The notes below the pieces were generated by a model. It was not told where the DNA came from. It saw only the letters and a list, made by a program, of their open reading frames with translations, and ran no database searches. A stretch of 64,000 bases of DNA from NCBI RefSeq assembly GCF_019443285.1, contig NZ_CP080327.1, positions 1,918,001-1,982,000 of the forward strand, in the 5' to 3' direction. Made by a program: the position numbers and the translations under genes. This document shows positions 32,448-42,799 of this stretch, one piece after another. The stretch is from Aquisediminimonas profunda (GTDB taxonomy: Bacteria > Pseudomonadota > Alphaproteobacteria > Sphingomonadales > Sphingomonadaceae). Position 1 is the stretch's first letter, and each line of letters opens with the position of its first letter.

Positions 32448-33179
32448 ATGAGCGAAACTGTATCTTTTGGCTATCAAGAGGTTGCACCCGTCGAAAAGAC
32501 CAAGCGCGTAAGGCAGGTCTTTTCGAGTGTGGCGGAAAACTATGACCTGATGAACGACGCCATGTCGGGCGGCATGCACCGCCTCTGGAAGGATCGCTTC
32601 GTGCGACGCGTCAAGCCTCGCGAAGGGGAAATGGTTCTCGACATGGCTGGGGGCACAGGTGACATTGCCTTTCGCATGCAGGCCCTTGGTGCCTTGATCA
32701 CCGTGGCCGATATCAATCCTGACATGCTTGCGGTCGGGATCGAGCGCGCCCAAAAGAGAGAAATCGGCGGGTTGAGTTGGTCAGAACAGAATGCCGAGCA
32801 ACTGACCTTCGACGACAAGAGCTTCGATGCCTATACCATAGCCTTTGGTATCAGGAATGTGACCCATATCGACAAGGCTCTCTCTGAGGCATACCGCGTC
32901 CTGAAGCGCGGCGGCCGCTTCTATTGCCTTGAATTTTCGACAACGCTTTGGCCGGGATTTGCGGAAGTCTACGACGTCTATTCGCACAAGCTTGTGCCAA
33001 AACTCGGCAAGCTTCTGGCGAAGGACGAGGAAAGCTACCGATATCTGATCGAGTCGATTCGTCGCTTTCCGGACATGTTGGCCTTCGAAGGCATGATCCG
33101 TCAGGCCGGGTTCATTCGCACCAACGTTGAGCCAATGCTCGGCGGACTGGTGGCTATCCACAGCGGCTGGAAGATTTGA
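32448..33179 (+). CDS. ubiE: Ubiquinone/menaquinone C-methyltransferase
   Basis: ATG 32448 gives 243 residues (an upstream TTG at 32430 is less likely). The UbiE signature is complete: FSSVAENYDLMNDAMSGGMH, MVLDMAGGTGDIAFRM (SAM motif I), AFGIRNVTHIDKALSEAYRVL and CLEFSTT. It methylates the quinone ring carbon in ubiquinone synthesis. It starts the coupled chain ubiE-ubiB-coaBC-dut-moeB-like; its stop overlaps the TTG start of ubiB. Confidence 0.96.
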   Translation: MSETVSFGYQEVAPVEKTKRVRQVFSSVAENYDLMNDAMSGGMHRLWKDRFVRRVKPREGEMVLDMAGGTGDIAFRMQALGALITVADINPDMLAVGIERAQKREIGGLSWSEQNAEQLTFDDKSFDAYTIAFGIRNVTHIDKALSEAYRVLKRGGRFYCLEFSTTLWPGFAEVYDVYSHKLVPKLGKLLAKDEESYRYLIESIRRFPDMLAFEGMIRQAGFIRTNVEPMLGGLVAIHSGWKI

Positions 33180-34714
33180 CCGCTCGTACAATCCATATTT
33201 GGCGGACGCTCAAATGGGGGCGGACGCTTGCGCGCAACGGCGCTTTGCTTGGCATCGAACGCGATGGTAATGCGCCCGCAGCCCTGCGTCGTCTGGTCCG
33301 TATCGCCCGGCTGGGAAGTTTTCCGCCAAATCCGCCTGCTTATGCCAAGGCGTTCGAGCAGATTGGCCCTGCCGCAGTCAAATTGGGACAATCGCTCGCA
33401 ACGCGTCCCGACCTCGTTGGCGAGGAAGCGGCCCGCGACCTTTTGCGCTTGCAGGATTCGCTGCCGCCTGTTCCCTATGCCAGGATCAAGGCCGCGATTG
33501 AAACGGGGCTGGGAGTGCCCGCTGAAACCTTGTTTCGTTCGATCGATCCAGAACCGGTTGGCGCTGCATCCATCGCACAGGTCCACCGGGCGGTCACGAC
33601 CGAAGGCCGCGATGTTGCAGTCAAGGTTTTGCGCCCCGGCATTGAAGAGAAGTTCGCCGGTGACATCGAGACCTATGAATGGATTGCGGCCCAAGCATCA
33701 GCGCGAGGTGGAGAGCTGGCCCGACTTCGGCCTCGCGAAGTTATCGCAACCTTCAGGCAATGGACTTTGCGCGAGCTGGATCTGAGACGGGAAGCGGCGT
33801 CAGCTTCCGAGCTTGCCGATGCGATGAGCGGGGAGGACGGCTATGTCGTTCCGGCCATCGACTGGAAGCGCACCAGCCGAAGGGTGATGACCCTCGATTG
33901 GGTCGAAGGGATCAAGCTTACGGACCGGGACGCACTTGTTGCGGCAGGCCATGATCTCAATCATCTGGCCAAGACCCTGGTGCGGGCCTTCCTGCGCCAG
34001 GCAATTGCTGAAGGCTTTTTCCACGCCGACCTCCACCAAGGCAATCTTTTCGTCACGCCGGAAGGCCGTATCGCGGCGATAGACTTCGGAATCATGGGAA
34101 GGGTCAACCGGCAGGCCCGGCTCTGGCTGGCCGAGATCCTGCACGGCTTGATAACGGGCAATTATCGCCGCGTGGCTGAAATCCACTTCGATGCGCAATA
34201 TGTGCCTGGCCATCACAATATCGATGAATTCACGACAGCGTTGCGAGCGGTTGGCGAACCGATCCGCGGTGTTCCAGTCAAGGACATCAGTGTCGGCAAT
34301 ATGCTTGACGGCCTTTTTGCAATCACGCGCGAGTTTGACATGCCGACACAGCCGCACCTGCTGCTGCTGCAGAAGACAATGGTCATGGTCGAAGGCGTTG
34401 CATCCACGCTCGATCCCGAAATCAACATGTGGGAAGTGTCCGGTCCGTTTGTTTCGGAATGGTTGCGCGACGAACTGGGCCCTGAAGCCGTTCTTGCCAA
34501 CCATCTGCAGCGGGCAATCAAGGCCATTGGAGATTTGCCAGACCTGCTTCGCAGGATCGAGGCAGCCTATCCCAAGCCGGGTGCTGCGCCGCCAGCTCCT
34601 CCGCTGCCCGAGATTGAAATCGGGCCCCGCGGTTGGCTCACAAGCCTTGGCTGGAGCCTCCTTGGTGCTCTTGCTGGTGTGGCGATCGCCAGCGTCCTAT
34701 ATGGGTGGGTATGA
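33176..34714 (+). CDS. ubiB: UbiB-family protein kinase-like protein for ubiquinone synthesis
   Basis: A 512-residue ABC1/UbiB protein. The start is TTG at 33176, overlapping the ubiE stop as TTGA; no ATG is available near the conserved N-terminus (TIHIWRTLKWGRTLARNGAL). The family's KxGQ motif is VKLGQSLATRPDLVGEEAA, the Ala-rich nucleotide loop is PVGAASIAQVHRA, and the C-terminus has two hydrophobic segments typical of UbiB (WLTSLGWSLLGALAGVAIAS). It supports ubiquinone synthesis as an atypical ATPase. The coaBC start overlaps its stop. Confidence 0.94.
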   Translation: MTARTIHIWRTLKWGRTLARNGALLGIERDGNAPAALRRLVRIARLGSFPPNPPAYAKAFEQIGPAAVKLGQSLATRPDLVGEEAARDLLRLQDSLPPVPYARIKAAIETGLGVPAETLFRSIDPEPVGAASIAQVHRAVTTEGRDVAVKVLRPGIEEKFAGDIETYEWIAAQASARGGELARLRPREVIATFRQWTLRELDLRREAASASELADAMSGEDGYVVPAIDWKRTSRRVMTLDWVEGIKLTDRDALVAAGHDLNHLAKTLVRAFLRQAIAEGFFHADLHQGNLFVTPEGRIAAIDFGIMGRVNRQARLWLAEILHGLITGNYRRVAEIHFDAQYVPGHHNIDEFTTALRAVGEPIRGVPVKDISVGNMLDGLFAITREFDMPTQPHLLLLQKTMVMVEGVASTLDPEINMWEVSGPFVSEWLRDELGPEAVLANHLQRAIKAIGDLPDLLRRIEAAYPKPGAAPPAPPLPEIEIGPRGWLTSLGWSLLGALAGVAIASVLYGWV

Positions 34715-35937
34715 CCGGCAAACGAATACTCCTGATCGTGGGTGGTGGCATCGCGGCTTACAAGGCCTGCGAGCTGGTCAGACTGCTCAAGAAGGACGGC
34801 ATGTCGGTGCGCTGCGTACTGACACATGCAGCCCAGAAATTCGTAACGCCGATGACGCTTGCCGCGCTGAGTGAGGACAAGGTCTACACCGACTTGTTCG
34901 ACCTGAAGGACGAGGCCGAAATGGGCCATATCCAGCTTTCCAGGCAAGCCGATCTTGTCGTTGTGGCGCCTGCCACGGCTGATCTGATGGCGAAAATGGC
35001 GCAGGGCATTGCAGACGACCTGGCGACGACACTCTTGCTGGCGACCGACAAGCCCGTGCTTGCGGCACCTGCAATGAACGTCCGCATGTGGCAGCACGCT
35101 GCGACGAGGCGCAATGTGGCGACCTTGCGGCATGATGGCATCACCGTTCTGGAGCCTGATGAAGGGCCGATGGCTTGCGGAGAATTCGGCCCCGGTCGCT
35201 TGCCAGAGCCCGACGCCATTCATGCAGCTATCGGGCGCGCTTTGGCACATCAGGATGTTGATGTTCTGGCCGGCCAGCCCGACTTTGCGGGCAAGCACGT
35301 GCAGCGGCTTCTTGGTAAGCATATCATTGTAACGGCTGGACCGACGCACGAACCGATAGATCCAGTCCGCGTCATTGCCAACCGATCGTCCGGCAAGCAG
35401 GGCTTCGCGATTGCTGGTGCACTGGCCCAGGCGGGAGCACGCGTGACACTTGTGGCCGGGCCAGTAAGTCTCGCAACGCCTGCAGGCGTCGACCGGATCA
35501 ATGTCGAAACTGCCCGTGAGATGCAGGCCGCCGTCCAGACGGCCCTTCCTTCAGATGCCGCGGTTCTTGTGGCAGCCGTTGCTGACTGGCGGGTCGATGA
35601 AGCAACGGAAAAGCTCAAAAAGGAAAAGGGACCGCCAGCGCTCAACTGGCACAAGAATCCCGATATTCTGGCGGAACTGGCACAATCAGCAGAGCGGCCC
35701 AGGCTTCTGGTTGGCTTTGCGGCAGAAACCGAAACGGCAGTGGAACATGCTCAGGCCAAACGTGTCCGCAAAGGCTGCGACTGGATCGTTGCCAATGACG
35801 TTGCCGTGGACAAGATGGGTGGAGAAGACAATCGCGTTCACCTGATCACTGAAAATGGGACGGAGAGCTGGGCGCGCATGTCCAAGCTGGACGTCGCGCG
35901 CAAACTTGTTGAAAAGATTGCCGATGCACTTGCCTGA
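34711..35937 (+). CDS. coaBC: Bifunctional phosphopantothenoylcysteine decarboxylase/synthase
   Basis: ATG 34711 overlaps the ubiB stop (ATGA) and gives 408 residues; a 26-codon extension is rejected because it lies inside ubiB. The CoaC half has [45 protein letters not shown] and [12 protein letters not shown]; the CoaB half has [21 protein letters not shown] and VAAVADWRV, and the final [11 protein letters not shown]-type motif ([12 protein letters not shown]). It makes 4'-phosphopantetheine for CoA from pantothenate phosphate and cysteine. Its 3' end overlaps dut by 14 bp. Confidence 0.95.
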   Translation: MTGKRILLIVGGGIAAYKACELVRLLKKDGMSVRCVLTHAAQKFVTPMTLAALSEDKVYTDLFDLKDEAEMGHIQLSRQADLVVVAPATADLMAKMAQGIADDLATTLLLATDKPVLAAPAMNVRMWQHAATRRNVATLRHDGITVLEPDEGPMACGEFGPGRLPEPDAIHAAIGRALAHQDVDVLAGQPDFAGKHVQRLLGKHIIVTAGPTHEPIDPVRVIANRSSGKQGFAIAGALAQAGARVTLVAGPVSLATPAGVDRINVETAREMQAAVQTALPSDAAVLVAAVADWRVDEATEKLKKEKGPPALNWHKNPDILAELAQSAERPRLLVGFAAETETAVEHAQAKRVRKGCDWIVANDVAVDKMGGEDNRVHLITENGTESWARMSKLDVARKLVEKIADALA

Positions 35938-36373
35938 GATTGCCATTGCCATTCAGCGCCTGTCGCACGGGGAAGGCTTGCCGCTGCCTGCTTACGCGAC
36001 GGATGGGGCAGCAGGCATGGATGTGGTTGCCGCGGAGGATGTCGATCTTGCTCCCGGCGCACGCCATGCCGTTGCCACAGGCTTTGCATTGGCCATTCCG
36101 CACGGATTCGAAGTCCAGGTTCGTCCGCGCTCGGGTCTTGCTCTCAAATTCGGCATTACCTGTCTTAACACACCGGGAACGATCGACAGCGACTATCGGG
36201 GCGAAGTCAAGGTGATCCTCGCCAATCTCGGGAGCGAACCCTTTGCGGTTCGACGCGGCGATCGGATTGCCCAGCTTGTTCCGGCTCCGGTGCAACGGGC
36301 AAATTTTCTCGAGGTCGCCCATCTCGACGAGACTGAGCGCGGAGCAGGGGGCTTCGGCTCGACGGGTATATGA
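35924..36373 (+). CDS. dut: dUTP diphosphatase
   Basis: ATG 35924 lies within coaBC (14-bp overlap) and gives 149 residues. All five dUTPase motifs are visible: [45 protein letters not shown] and [10 protein letters not shown]. It hydrolyses dUTP to dUMP, keeping uracil out of DNA and feeding thymidylate synthesis. Its stop overlaps the start of the moeB-like gene (ATGA). Confidence 0.96.
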   Translation: MHLPEIAIAIQRLSHGEGLPLPAYATDGAAGMDVVAAEDVDLAPGARHAVATGFALAIPHGFEVQVRPRSGLALKFGITCLNTPGTIDSDYRGEVKVILANLGSEPFAVRRGDRIAQLVPAPVQRANFLEVAHLDETERGAGGFGSTGI

Positions 36374-37131
36374 CGCTGAGTGATCAGCAGCTTGAACGCT
36401 ATGCCCGCCATATTGTCCTGAAGGAAATTGGCGGGGCAGGGCAGGCACGGCTGGCGCAGGCGCATGTGCTGCTTGTCGGCGCTGGCGGGATCGGGTGTCC
36501 GGCGATCCAGTATCTGGCCGCGGCCGGCGTTGGCAGGTTGACCGTCATCGACGATGACCAGGTGTCGCTGTCAAACCTCCAGCGGCAGGTCCTTTATGGC
36601 GTGGACGATATTGGCCGCGACAAGGTGGATGTGGCGCGTGAAGCTGCAAGCAGGATCAATCCCGAAATCACCTTCGCCACGGTGCCGCAGCGGCTGACGG
36701 CAGATTTCAATGCATCATTGCTGGACGGCGTTGATGTGGTGTTGGACGGCTGCGATAATTTCATGACCCGGCTGATCGTCAATGATCTCTGCCATGCTGC
36801 GCAAGTGCCGCTTGTGTCTGCGGCGATAGGCCAGTTTCATGGCCAGATCGGCACCTATCGCGGCTGGGAAGAAGGTAAGCCTTGCTATCGCTGCTTCGTG
36901 GGTGATGCGCACGATCCAGATGATTGTGACAGTTGCTCCGAAGTTGGTGTGCTTGGCGCGATGGTCGGTTTGATGGGCAGTTTTGCAGCGATGGAGGCGA
37001 TCCGTGTCATTACCGGTTTCGGTGATGATCCTGCGGGCAAGCTCCACATTTTCGACGGCCTTGCGCCGTCGATGCGGACAATCAGGCTTCCGAAAGATCC
37101 CGCCTGCTCGACATGCGGAACCGGCTCATGA
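36370..37131 (+). CDS. moeB: HesA/MoeB/ThiF-family adenylyltransferase
   Basis: A 253-residue E1-like enzyme: [19 protein letters not shown], the ATP-binding [35 protein letters not shown] and DGCDNFMTR. Zinc-ligand pairs are CYRC and, at the C-terminus, CSTC. It adenylates the C-terminal Gly of a sulphur-carrier protein (MoaD or ThiS); the choice between MoeB and ThiF cannot be made here, so the symbol is tentative. It ends the coupled ubiE-ubiB-coaBC-dut chain. Confidence 0.88.
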   Translation: MTLSDQQLERYARHIVLKEIGGAGQARLAQAHVLLVGAGGIGCPAIQYLAAAGVGRLTVIDDDQVSLSNLQRQVLYGVDDIGRDKVDVAREAASRINPEITFATVPQRLTADFNASLLDGVDVVLDGCDNFMTRLIVNDLCHAAQVPLVSAAIGQFHGQIGTYRGWEEGKPCYRCFVGDAHDPDDCDSCSEVGVLGAMVGLMGSFAAMEAIRVITGFGDDPAGKLHIFDGLAPSMRTIRLPKDPACSTCGTGS

Positions 37132-37156
37132 TGTCTTGGCGCGATCAGACGAAAGC

Positions 37157-37648
37157 TCAGCGTGGCGAATTTGCCCAACGCAAAGAGGATGACATTCTGG
37201 AAACGACCGGATCGACGGTTGAACGCGCCAAAATCAGATACTCAAGTACGAGCGCATGAATGGCGCCGGACGGATCGCCAAACACATATCGTTCGTAGAA
37301 GATGTTTGCCCCGACTGTGCCCGAAAGTGTCAGCGATCCGGGCCTAATCAGCCTGTAGCTGATCCGCCGATAGCGCTGAGGGTCCGATTCGGCGAGAGAC
37401 CGCGCATAGCTGGCAGGCGTCTGCTTCAAGCTATTCCATGAACCGAAGATCAGCAATTTGGCGCCGATGGCTGAAGTCCAACGCGCACCATCACCATTGT
37501 CCGAAGCGAAACGCTTCTTGAACAGATCGGCCGGATATTCGGCATGGGTGCCAAATCGGGTGTTGTTTTAGTTTTCCCACCGATGGGCGGACGAGAACGC
37601 AACTGTTGCAGGGGAAGCTGCAATGGCAAGTGTAATCGCAAACGGCAT
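37157..37648 (-). pseudogene. Secreted-protein gene interrupted by an in-frame TAA
   Basis: ATG 37648 starts a signal-peptide-like MPFAITLAIAASPATVAFSS and the frame runs to codon 26, then TAA at 37570-37568. The same frame continues without a further stop for 137 codons down to 37157 and looks coding throughout: TRFGTHAEYPADLFKKRF, NGDGARWTSAIGAKLLIFGS, TPASYARSLAESDPQRYRRI, NIFYERYVFGDPSGAIHALV. This resembles a family of exported proteins of about 165-190 residues with an RYGT..YPA start and a DG motif. One nonsense change would explain the break, so it is a pseudogene or a sequencing error; re-initiation downstream is possible. Confidence 0.7.
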
Positions 37649-37659
37649 TGCAGAACGCC

Positions 37660-38652
37660 TTATCGCGAAAGGCCCAGTGCCGAATATGCCCTTGCAAGTG
37701 TTGGTGCAGCCAAAACACGTGCCCTTTCAGCGCCCTTGACGAGGATCGCGTCAAGCGCTGCTGCGTCCCGCCGCAGCGCATTGAAACGCTCCGAGATCGG
37801 CTTGAGCGTCTCAACCATCAATTCGGCAAGAGCAGGCTTGAATGCCCCGAACCCCTGGCCCCCAAAACGCGCAAGCACGGAATCGACGCTTTCGTTTGAA
37901 AGCGCCGAATAGATGCCAACCAGGTTTTTTGCTTCCGCTCGGCCATCAAGCCCGGCTGCCTCGCTTGGCAAGGGTTCGGGATCAGTCTTAGCCTTTTTGA
38001 CCTTGTTCACAATTGTGTCCGGGTCGTCGACCAGGTTGATGCGGCTCATGTCGGAGGCATCGGACTTCGACATCTTTGCGTTGCCGTCCCGAAGCGACAT
38101 GATCCGCGCGGCAGCTGGTGGAATGATCGGGTCGGGAAGAGTGAAGACGTCCCCGAAATCATTGTTGAACTTTTGCGCAATGTCTCGCGCCAACTCGAGA
38201 TGCTGCTTCTGGTCTTCGCCGACAGGGACATGCGTTGCTTGGTACAGGAGAACATCTGCAGCCTGCAGGACGGGATATGAAAACAGGGCGACCGACTGCC
38301 CTTCACGGTTCTTTCCCGCCTTGTCCTTCCATTGGGTCATGCGATTCAGCCAACCCATCCTCGCTGTGCCATTCAAGAGCCACTGCAATTCGGCATGTGC
38401 AGTCACGCGAGCCTGATTGAAGAGGATGGATTTGTCCGTATCAATCCCGCAAGCGACGAGGGCTGCAGTCATTTCGCGTGTATTTGCCGTCAATTCCGCG
38501 GGTTCATACGGCATGGAAAGCGCATGAAGGTCTGCCAGAAAGTAAAGGCATTCGCCCTCATCCTGCATCGATACCCAGTTGCGGATGGCGCCAAGATAAT
38601 TGCCGAGATGGAGGTTGCCAGTTGGCTGGATGCCGGAAACAACGCGCATCAT
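37660..38652 (-). CDS. trpS: Tryptophanyl-tRNA synthetase
   Basis: A 330-residue class I synthetase with the HIGH-type motif [13 protein letters not shown] near the N-terminus and KMSKSD at about 195. [20 protein letters not shown] and [15 protein letters not shown] are typical of TrpRS. Its start (ATGATG) overlaps the murJ stop, so the two genes are coupled; murJ is upstream. The pseudogene at 37157-37648 lies just beyond its end on the same strand. Confidence 0.95.
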   Translation of the reverse strand: MMRVVSGIQPTGNLHLGNYLGAIRNWVSMQDEGECLYFLADLHALSMPYEPAELTANTREMTAALVACGIDTDKSILFNQARVTAHAELQWLLNGTARMGWLNRMTQWKDKAGKNREGQSVALFSYPVLQAADVLLYQATHVPVGEDQKQHLELARDIAQKFNNDFGDVFTLPDPIIPPAAARIMSLRDGNAKMSKSDASDMSRINLVDDPDTIVNKVKKAKTDPEPLPSEAAGLDGRAEAKNLVGIYSALSNESVDSVLARFGGQGFGAFKPALAELMVETLKPISERFNALRRDAAALDAILVKGAERARVLAAPTLARAYSALGLSR

Positions 38653-40211
38653 TCCGCACTCACTTTCTTGCGCCGAAGAAGGATCATCGCCGCATCGCGG
38701 TCCATTCCCCCTGTCAGGAAGGCCGTGACCAGATAAGCTGCACCGCCTGCCGACACAATCGCGCCGACCGCGAGTATACGGCGGCCCGTTGAACCGGAGA
38801 ACCAGTCCGCAAACTGATCACGCAAGAAGAATAGGACACCAGCCATGACAGCCGCTGCGAAAAGCTGACGACCGATCCGGCCCCACAGCCAAGGCTCAAT
38901 ATGAAAATGGCCGCGCTTGCGCAAAATGACGTAAAGCATCACGCAGTTGAGCCATGAGCAGATCGCGATGGCTGAGGCCAATCCGTAGATCCCGAAAGGC
39001 GGGATAAGCGCAAAATTGAGAATGACGTTGGCAAGCAGGACGATGCCAGCAGTTTTCACTGGGGTACGGGTGTCCTTGCGGGCATAAAATCCGGGCGTGA
39101 TCACTTTTACAAGGACGTAGGCGGGCAGGCCCGAGACGATGATCGCAAGTACATTGCCAGTGATCGCCGCGTCCTGAAGCGTGAAGCGTCCACCCTGAAA
39201 CAGGGCCGTGCATAGCGGAATCGAAACAACCCAAAGGGCAACTGCAGCGGGGAGCGTCAACAGCATCGATAGCTCGACAGCTTGTCCTTGGACTTTGGCA
39301 GCCTCTTCCGGCTGATCCTTGTCGATAAAACGCGAAATAGCCGGCAGGATTGCGGTCCCGAGCGCGGTGCCGATGACGGATAGCGGCAACTGGTTCAGCC
39401 GGTCCGAATAATTCATGTAGCTGAGCGATCCCTGCGGGAGGCGGGTCGCAAAGAAGGTGTCGATAAATTGGCTCACCTGGTAGACGCCCGCGCCAAGGGT
39501 TGCCGGGATGACGACATTGATAAACTGCCGGACGCCCGGCGTCATGCGCGGACGCCGCAAGCGCAACGAAATGCCGGCGCGTTTTGCCGCTGCCCACAAC
39601 AGTCCAATCTGGAGGAATCCGCCAACTAGAACGCCAATAGCGAGTGCCTGGGCGGTCTTGGCGCCACCAGCCGGCACGATCAACAATGCTGCAACCATGC
39701 AGAGGTTGAGCAAGGCAGGCGCAAAGGCTGCCGCAATGAATCGCGTCATGGAATTGAGAACGCCCGCGAAAAGCGACACGAGGCTTATGAGCAGCAGATA
39801 GGGAAAGGTAATCCGCGTCAGGAAAATGGCCAGATCGAATTTTTCCGGCGTGTTGACCCATTCCGAGGCCAGTGCCCAGACAAAAGCAGGCATGGCCAGT
39901 TCAAAGACGAGGGTGAACAGGAAAAGTGTCGGCAGGAAGACGGCAAGGACTTCCTCGGAAAATTTGCGTGCCTCTTCAAGCCCTCCTTCGCGGTGTAGGC
40001 GTTGGCTGAACAGCGGAACGAACCCGGCTGAAAAGGCGCCTTCGCCGAAAAGGCGCCGAAAGGTGTTTGGAACGCGAAAGGCAAGCTGGAACGCATCTGC
40101 AGCCATTGTTGCGCCCATGATGCGCGACATCAGCATGTCGCGAGCAAAGCCGAGCACGCGGCTGACCATGGTCAGCCCACCGATCGTGCCAATGGCTTTG
40201 CCGAGTTTCAT
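38649..40211 (-). CDS. murJ: Lipid II flippase MurJ (MviN)
   Basis: A 520-residue MOP-superfamily transporter with about 14 membrane helices. Typical motifs are [45 protein letters not shown] and [22 protein letters not shown]. It moves lipid-linked peptidoglycan precursor across the inner membrane. secB lies ten bases upstream, trpS overlaps downstream, giving a secB-murJ-trpS transcript. Confidence 0.95.
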   Translation of the reverse strand: MKLGKAIGTIGGLTMVSRVLGFARDMLMSRIMGATMAADAFQLAFRVPNTFRRLFGEGAFSAGFVPLFSQRLHREGGLEEARKFSEEVLAVFLPTLFLFTLVFELAMPAFVWALASEWVNTPEKFDLAIFLTRITFPYLLLISLVSLFAGVLNSMTRFIAAAFAPALLNLCMVAALLIVPAGGAKTAQALAIGVLVGGFLQIGLLWAAAKRAGISLRLRRPRMTPGVRQFINVVIPATLGAGVYQVSQFIDTFFATRLPQGSLSYMNYSDRLNQLPLSVIGTALGTAILPAISRFIDKDQPEEAAKVQGQAVELSMLLTLPAAVALWVVSIPLCTALFQGGRFTLQDAAITGNVLAIIVSGLPAYVLVKVITPGFYARKDTRTPVKTAGIVLLANVILNFALIPPFGIYGLASAIAICSWLNCVMLYVILRKRGHFHIEPWLWGRIGRQLFAAAVMAGVLFFLRDQFADWFSGSTGRRILAVGAIVSAGGAAYLVTAFLTGGMDRDAAMILLRRKKVSAE

Positions 40212-40220
40212 ATTGTGCTT

Positions 40221-40724
40221 TTACGCATTGCCTTCTTCGGCTTGCGCACCTTGTTGACCCTCTGCATTGGCAAGCGCCTGCTGCATGTAAAGCGCACCAA
40301 AATCGATCGGTTCAAGCAGGAGCGGCGGGAATCCCCCGTCTCGCACCGCATCTGCGAGGACGCGCCGAGCAAACGGAAATACGAGGCGAGGGGCTTCGGC
40401 AAAAAGGAACGGCTGGATTTGATCTTCCGGTACGTTGCGGATTCCAAACAAGCCGGCAAACGCGAGCTCTACCTGAAATGCGACCTTGTCGGCGCTGGTT
40501 GCGCGGACGTCGATTTTCAGAATGACCTCATGCACATCGTCGGCAATCTGGTTTGCGCCGATATTGAACTGCACATCGATCTGTGGCTGCCCTTGCCATT
40601 GGAAAACGGCCGGTGCATTCGGGTTTTCGAACGACAGATCCTTCACATATTGCGAAATCAGGCCCACTGCAGGGGCGGTATCTTCACCATTGGCAAGCGG
40701 TTCGTTGCCGGTTTCATCAGCCAT
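40221..40724 (-). CDS. secB: Protein-export chaperone SecB
   Basis: A 167-residue SecB: GLISQYVKDLSFENPNAPAV, QPQIDVQFNIGANQI, VELAFAGLFGIRNVPED, then PFLFAEAPRLVFPFARRVLA and GGFPPLLLEPIDFGALYMQQ, all diagnostic. It keeps precursor proteins unfolded and delivers them to SecA. It is divergent from the Tim44-like gene; 172 bp between the two starts hold both promoters, an arrangement conserved in alphaproteobacteria. Confidence 0.96.
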   Translation of the reverse strand: MADETGNEPLANGEDTAPAVGLISQYVKDLSFENPNAPAVFQWQGQPQIDVQFNIGANQIADDVHEVILKIDVRATSADKVAFQVELAFAGLFGIRNVPEDQIQPFLFAEAPRLVFPFARRVLADAVRDGGFPPLLLEPIDFGALYMQQALANAEGQQGAQAEEGNA

Positions 40725-40896
40725 TTGAAAATCCTCAGGTCAGACGTGAATTTGTGGCGTGGAGTGAACCATTGCCGTGCCGCGGGCGCCTAGCAGCCGA
40801 GGCAGGCGAGGGCAATGGGAGAGATTTTCCGCGAAAGTGATTTGAATCCAGCGGTTGTCACGCCTATGTAATGATCTTGATCGCCTTGGAGACATC

Positions 40897-41547
40897 ATGA
40901 TCGGCATTATCATCTTTGCCATGATCGCCCTTTTTTTGGGACTTCGGCTTTATGCAGTGCTCGGCAAGCGTACTGGGCATGAGCAGCCATTGTCGCGACC
41001 GGCGGAAGATCTGGTGCGGGATCGACCCATCGTTCCGGCCATTGAGGACTCGCGAGACGGTCCGTCAATAGTCCCTGAGGAACAGCATGTTGCTGGTGCT
41101 GAAGCCGGGTTGCGCGCGATATCTGCCGCGGATCGCAATTTCAGCGCGGCAGATTTCCTCGACGGTGCCAAACAGGCCTATCGACTCATTCTCGAGGCAT
41201 TCTGGGCCGGCAAGGAAGAGGATTATCGGCCCTATGTTTCGGAAGAGGTTCGGCAAGCCTTTGGCGAAGACATTGCAGAGCGCGCTGCTCAGGGACATGT
41301 GCTCGACAATCGCATGGTCCGGATCGAACGGGCTGTGATTGCGGATGCTAAGTTCAGCAATGGTACTGCAGAGATCACGGTGCGCTTCGATGCCGATATC
41401 GCGGCCGTCACCAGAGATACCGAGGGCAAGGTCGTTGCGGGGTCGCTTACGGATGCCGTTCCGACGCACGATGCATGGACCTTCGCGCGCAACTTGCGCT
41501 CCTCGGATCCAAACTGGCTTTTGACGGATACCGACGAAGCAGCCTAA
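40897..41547 (+). CDS. Tim44-domain membrane-associated protein (TimA-like)
   Basis: ATG 40897, with GGAG upstream, gives 216 residues; an in-frame extension to 40855 lacks a signal. A single N-terminal transmembrane segment (IGIIIFAMIALFLGLRLYAVLG) precedes a charged linker and a Tim44 domain (FLDGAKQAYRLILEAFWAGKEEDYRPYVSEEV, split in two helices; later DAWTFARNLRSSDPNWLLTDT). In Caulobacter such proteins are TimA. The domain is related to mitochondrial import Tim44. It precedes mltA by ten bases. Confidence 0.88.
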   Translation: MIGIIIFAMIALFLGLRLYAVLGKRTGHEQPLSRPAEDLVRDRPIVPAIEDSRDGPSIVPEEQHVAGAEAGLRAISAADRNFSAADFLDGAKQAYRLILEAFWAGKEEDYRPYVSEEVRQAFGEDIAERAAQGHVLDNRMVRIERAVIADAKFSNGTAEITVRFDADIAAVTRDTEGKVVAGSLTDAVPTHDAWTFARNLRSSDPNWLLTDTDEAA

Positions 41548-41557
41548 GACTACGGGT

Positions 41558-42799
41558 ATGTCTGCCCGCGCACTCATTTCCATTGCAATGCTTCTGGCAC
41601 TTGCCGGGTGTGGAGCCCGGATTGTACCTAATGGGCGACCCCCGCAAAGTGCAGGTGCAACCGCAAAGCCGATACCCAACATTCCAATCCCGCCAAAGCC
41701 AGTTGTCGCGCCTGCACCAGGGCCCAACGCCCGCTCTGCGGGTGTTATCGCAGTCGACATGCCCCAATTGGACAACGCGAGTGCAAACCGTGCCTTGCAG
41801 GCTTTTCGGATTTCCTGCCCTTCACTAATCCGCCGCACGGACCAATCTGGGCTTACCCGCGCAGAAGATTGGCGCCCGGCCTGCGCTGCCGCTGCAAGCT
41901 GGCGCAGCGAAGATGCAACCGGGTTCTTTGCGACAAATTTCGAAGCCGCTCAGATTGGAGACGGCAAGAGCTTTGCGACAGGCTATTATGAACCCGAAAT
42001 TGTTGGTTCTCGAACTCAGGGCCCTGGCTATGAAGTGCCAATTTACAAGCGTCCGAACGATCTGATCGATGTCGACCTGGGACTGTTTTCAGACGAACTC
42101 AAAGGCAAGAAGATCCGCGGTCGTGTGAAGGGTCAGTCCTTTGTGCCCTATGCTGACCGGACAGAAATAGAGGAAGGCGCTCTTGCAGGCCGAGGATTGG
42201 AGATCGCTTGGGCAGCCGATGCAGCCGAATTCTTCTTTCTTCAGGTCCAGGGATCGGGGCGGCTTAAACTGCCTGACGGCAGCATCATGCGAATCGGCTA
42301 TGATGGTCAGAATGGACGAGATTATACTGGTATCGGCAGGCTGATGCGGGACAGAGGGTTGCTTGGTCCTGACCAGACCTCAATGCAGGGAATCATCAAC
42401 TGGCTGCACGATCATCCCGATGAGGGCCGAGCAATCATGCGCGAAAACAAAAGTTGGGTCTTCTTCAAGGAACTGACCGGTCCGGGGCCGATTGGCGCGC
42501 TTGGCTTGCCCGTTACCGGCAATGCCACCGTTGCAGCCGACCCCAGCTTTGTGCCACTCGGCGCGCCCGTTTATCTTTCAATGGACCGACTTGAAGCGAC
42601 CGGGCTCTGGGTTGCGCAAGACACCGGGGGGGCAATCAAGGGCAGCAACAGATTCGATACATTCTGGGGCGCTGGCGTCCGCGCCCGAGCAATAGCCGGC
42701 GGGATGGCAGCACGTGGCACAGCATTCATCCTCCTTCCGCTTGGCACGCTTGCCAGGATTGCACAGGAACAGGCCAATGTCCCGCCGCCTCAGCCCTGA
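41558..42799 (+). CDS. mltA: Membrane-bound lytic murein transglycosylase A
   Basis: A 413-residue lipoprotein (SIAMLLALAGCGAR, lipobox LAGC at about 14-17). The MltA domain has GYYEPEIVGSRTQGPGYEVP, EIAWAADAAEFFFLQVQGSG, then a 3D domain with the family's Asp-rich core (AQDTGGAIKGSNRFDTFWG). It cleaves the glycan of peptidoglycan to anhydromuropeptides. The Smr-domain gene starts inside its 3' end (23-bp overlap). Confidence 0.95.
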   Translation: MSARALISIAMLLALAGCGARIVPNGRPPQSAGATAKPIPNIPIPPKPVVAPAPGPNARSAGVIAVDMPQLDNASANRALQAFRISCPSLIRRTDQSGLTRAEDWRPACAAAASWRSEDATGFFATNFEAAQIGDGKSFATGYYEPEIVGSRTQGPGYEVPIYKRPNDLIDVDLGLFSDELKGKKIRGRVKGQSFVPYADRTEIEEGALAGRGLEIAWAADAAEFFFLQVQGSGRLKLPDGSIMRIGYDGQNGRDYTGIGRLMRDRGLLGPDQTSMQGIINWLHDHPDEGRAIMRENKSWVFFKELTGPGPIGALGLPVTGNATVAADPSFVPLGAPVYLSMDRLEATGLWVAQDTGGAIKGSNRFDTFWGAGVRARAIAGGMAARGTAFILLPLGTLARIAQEQANVPPPQP

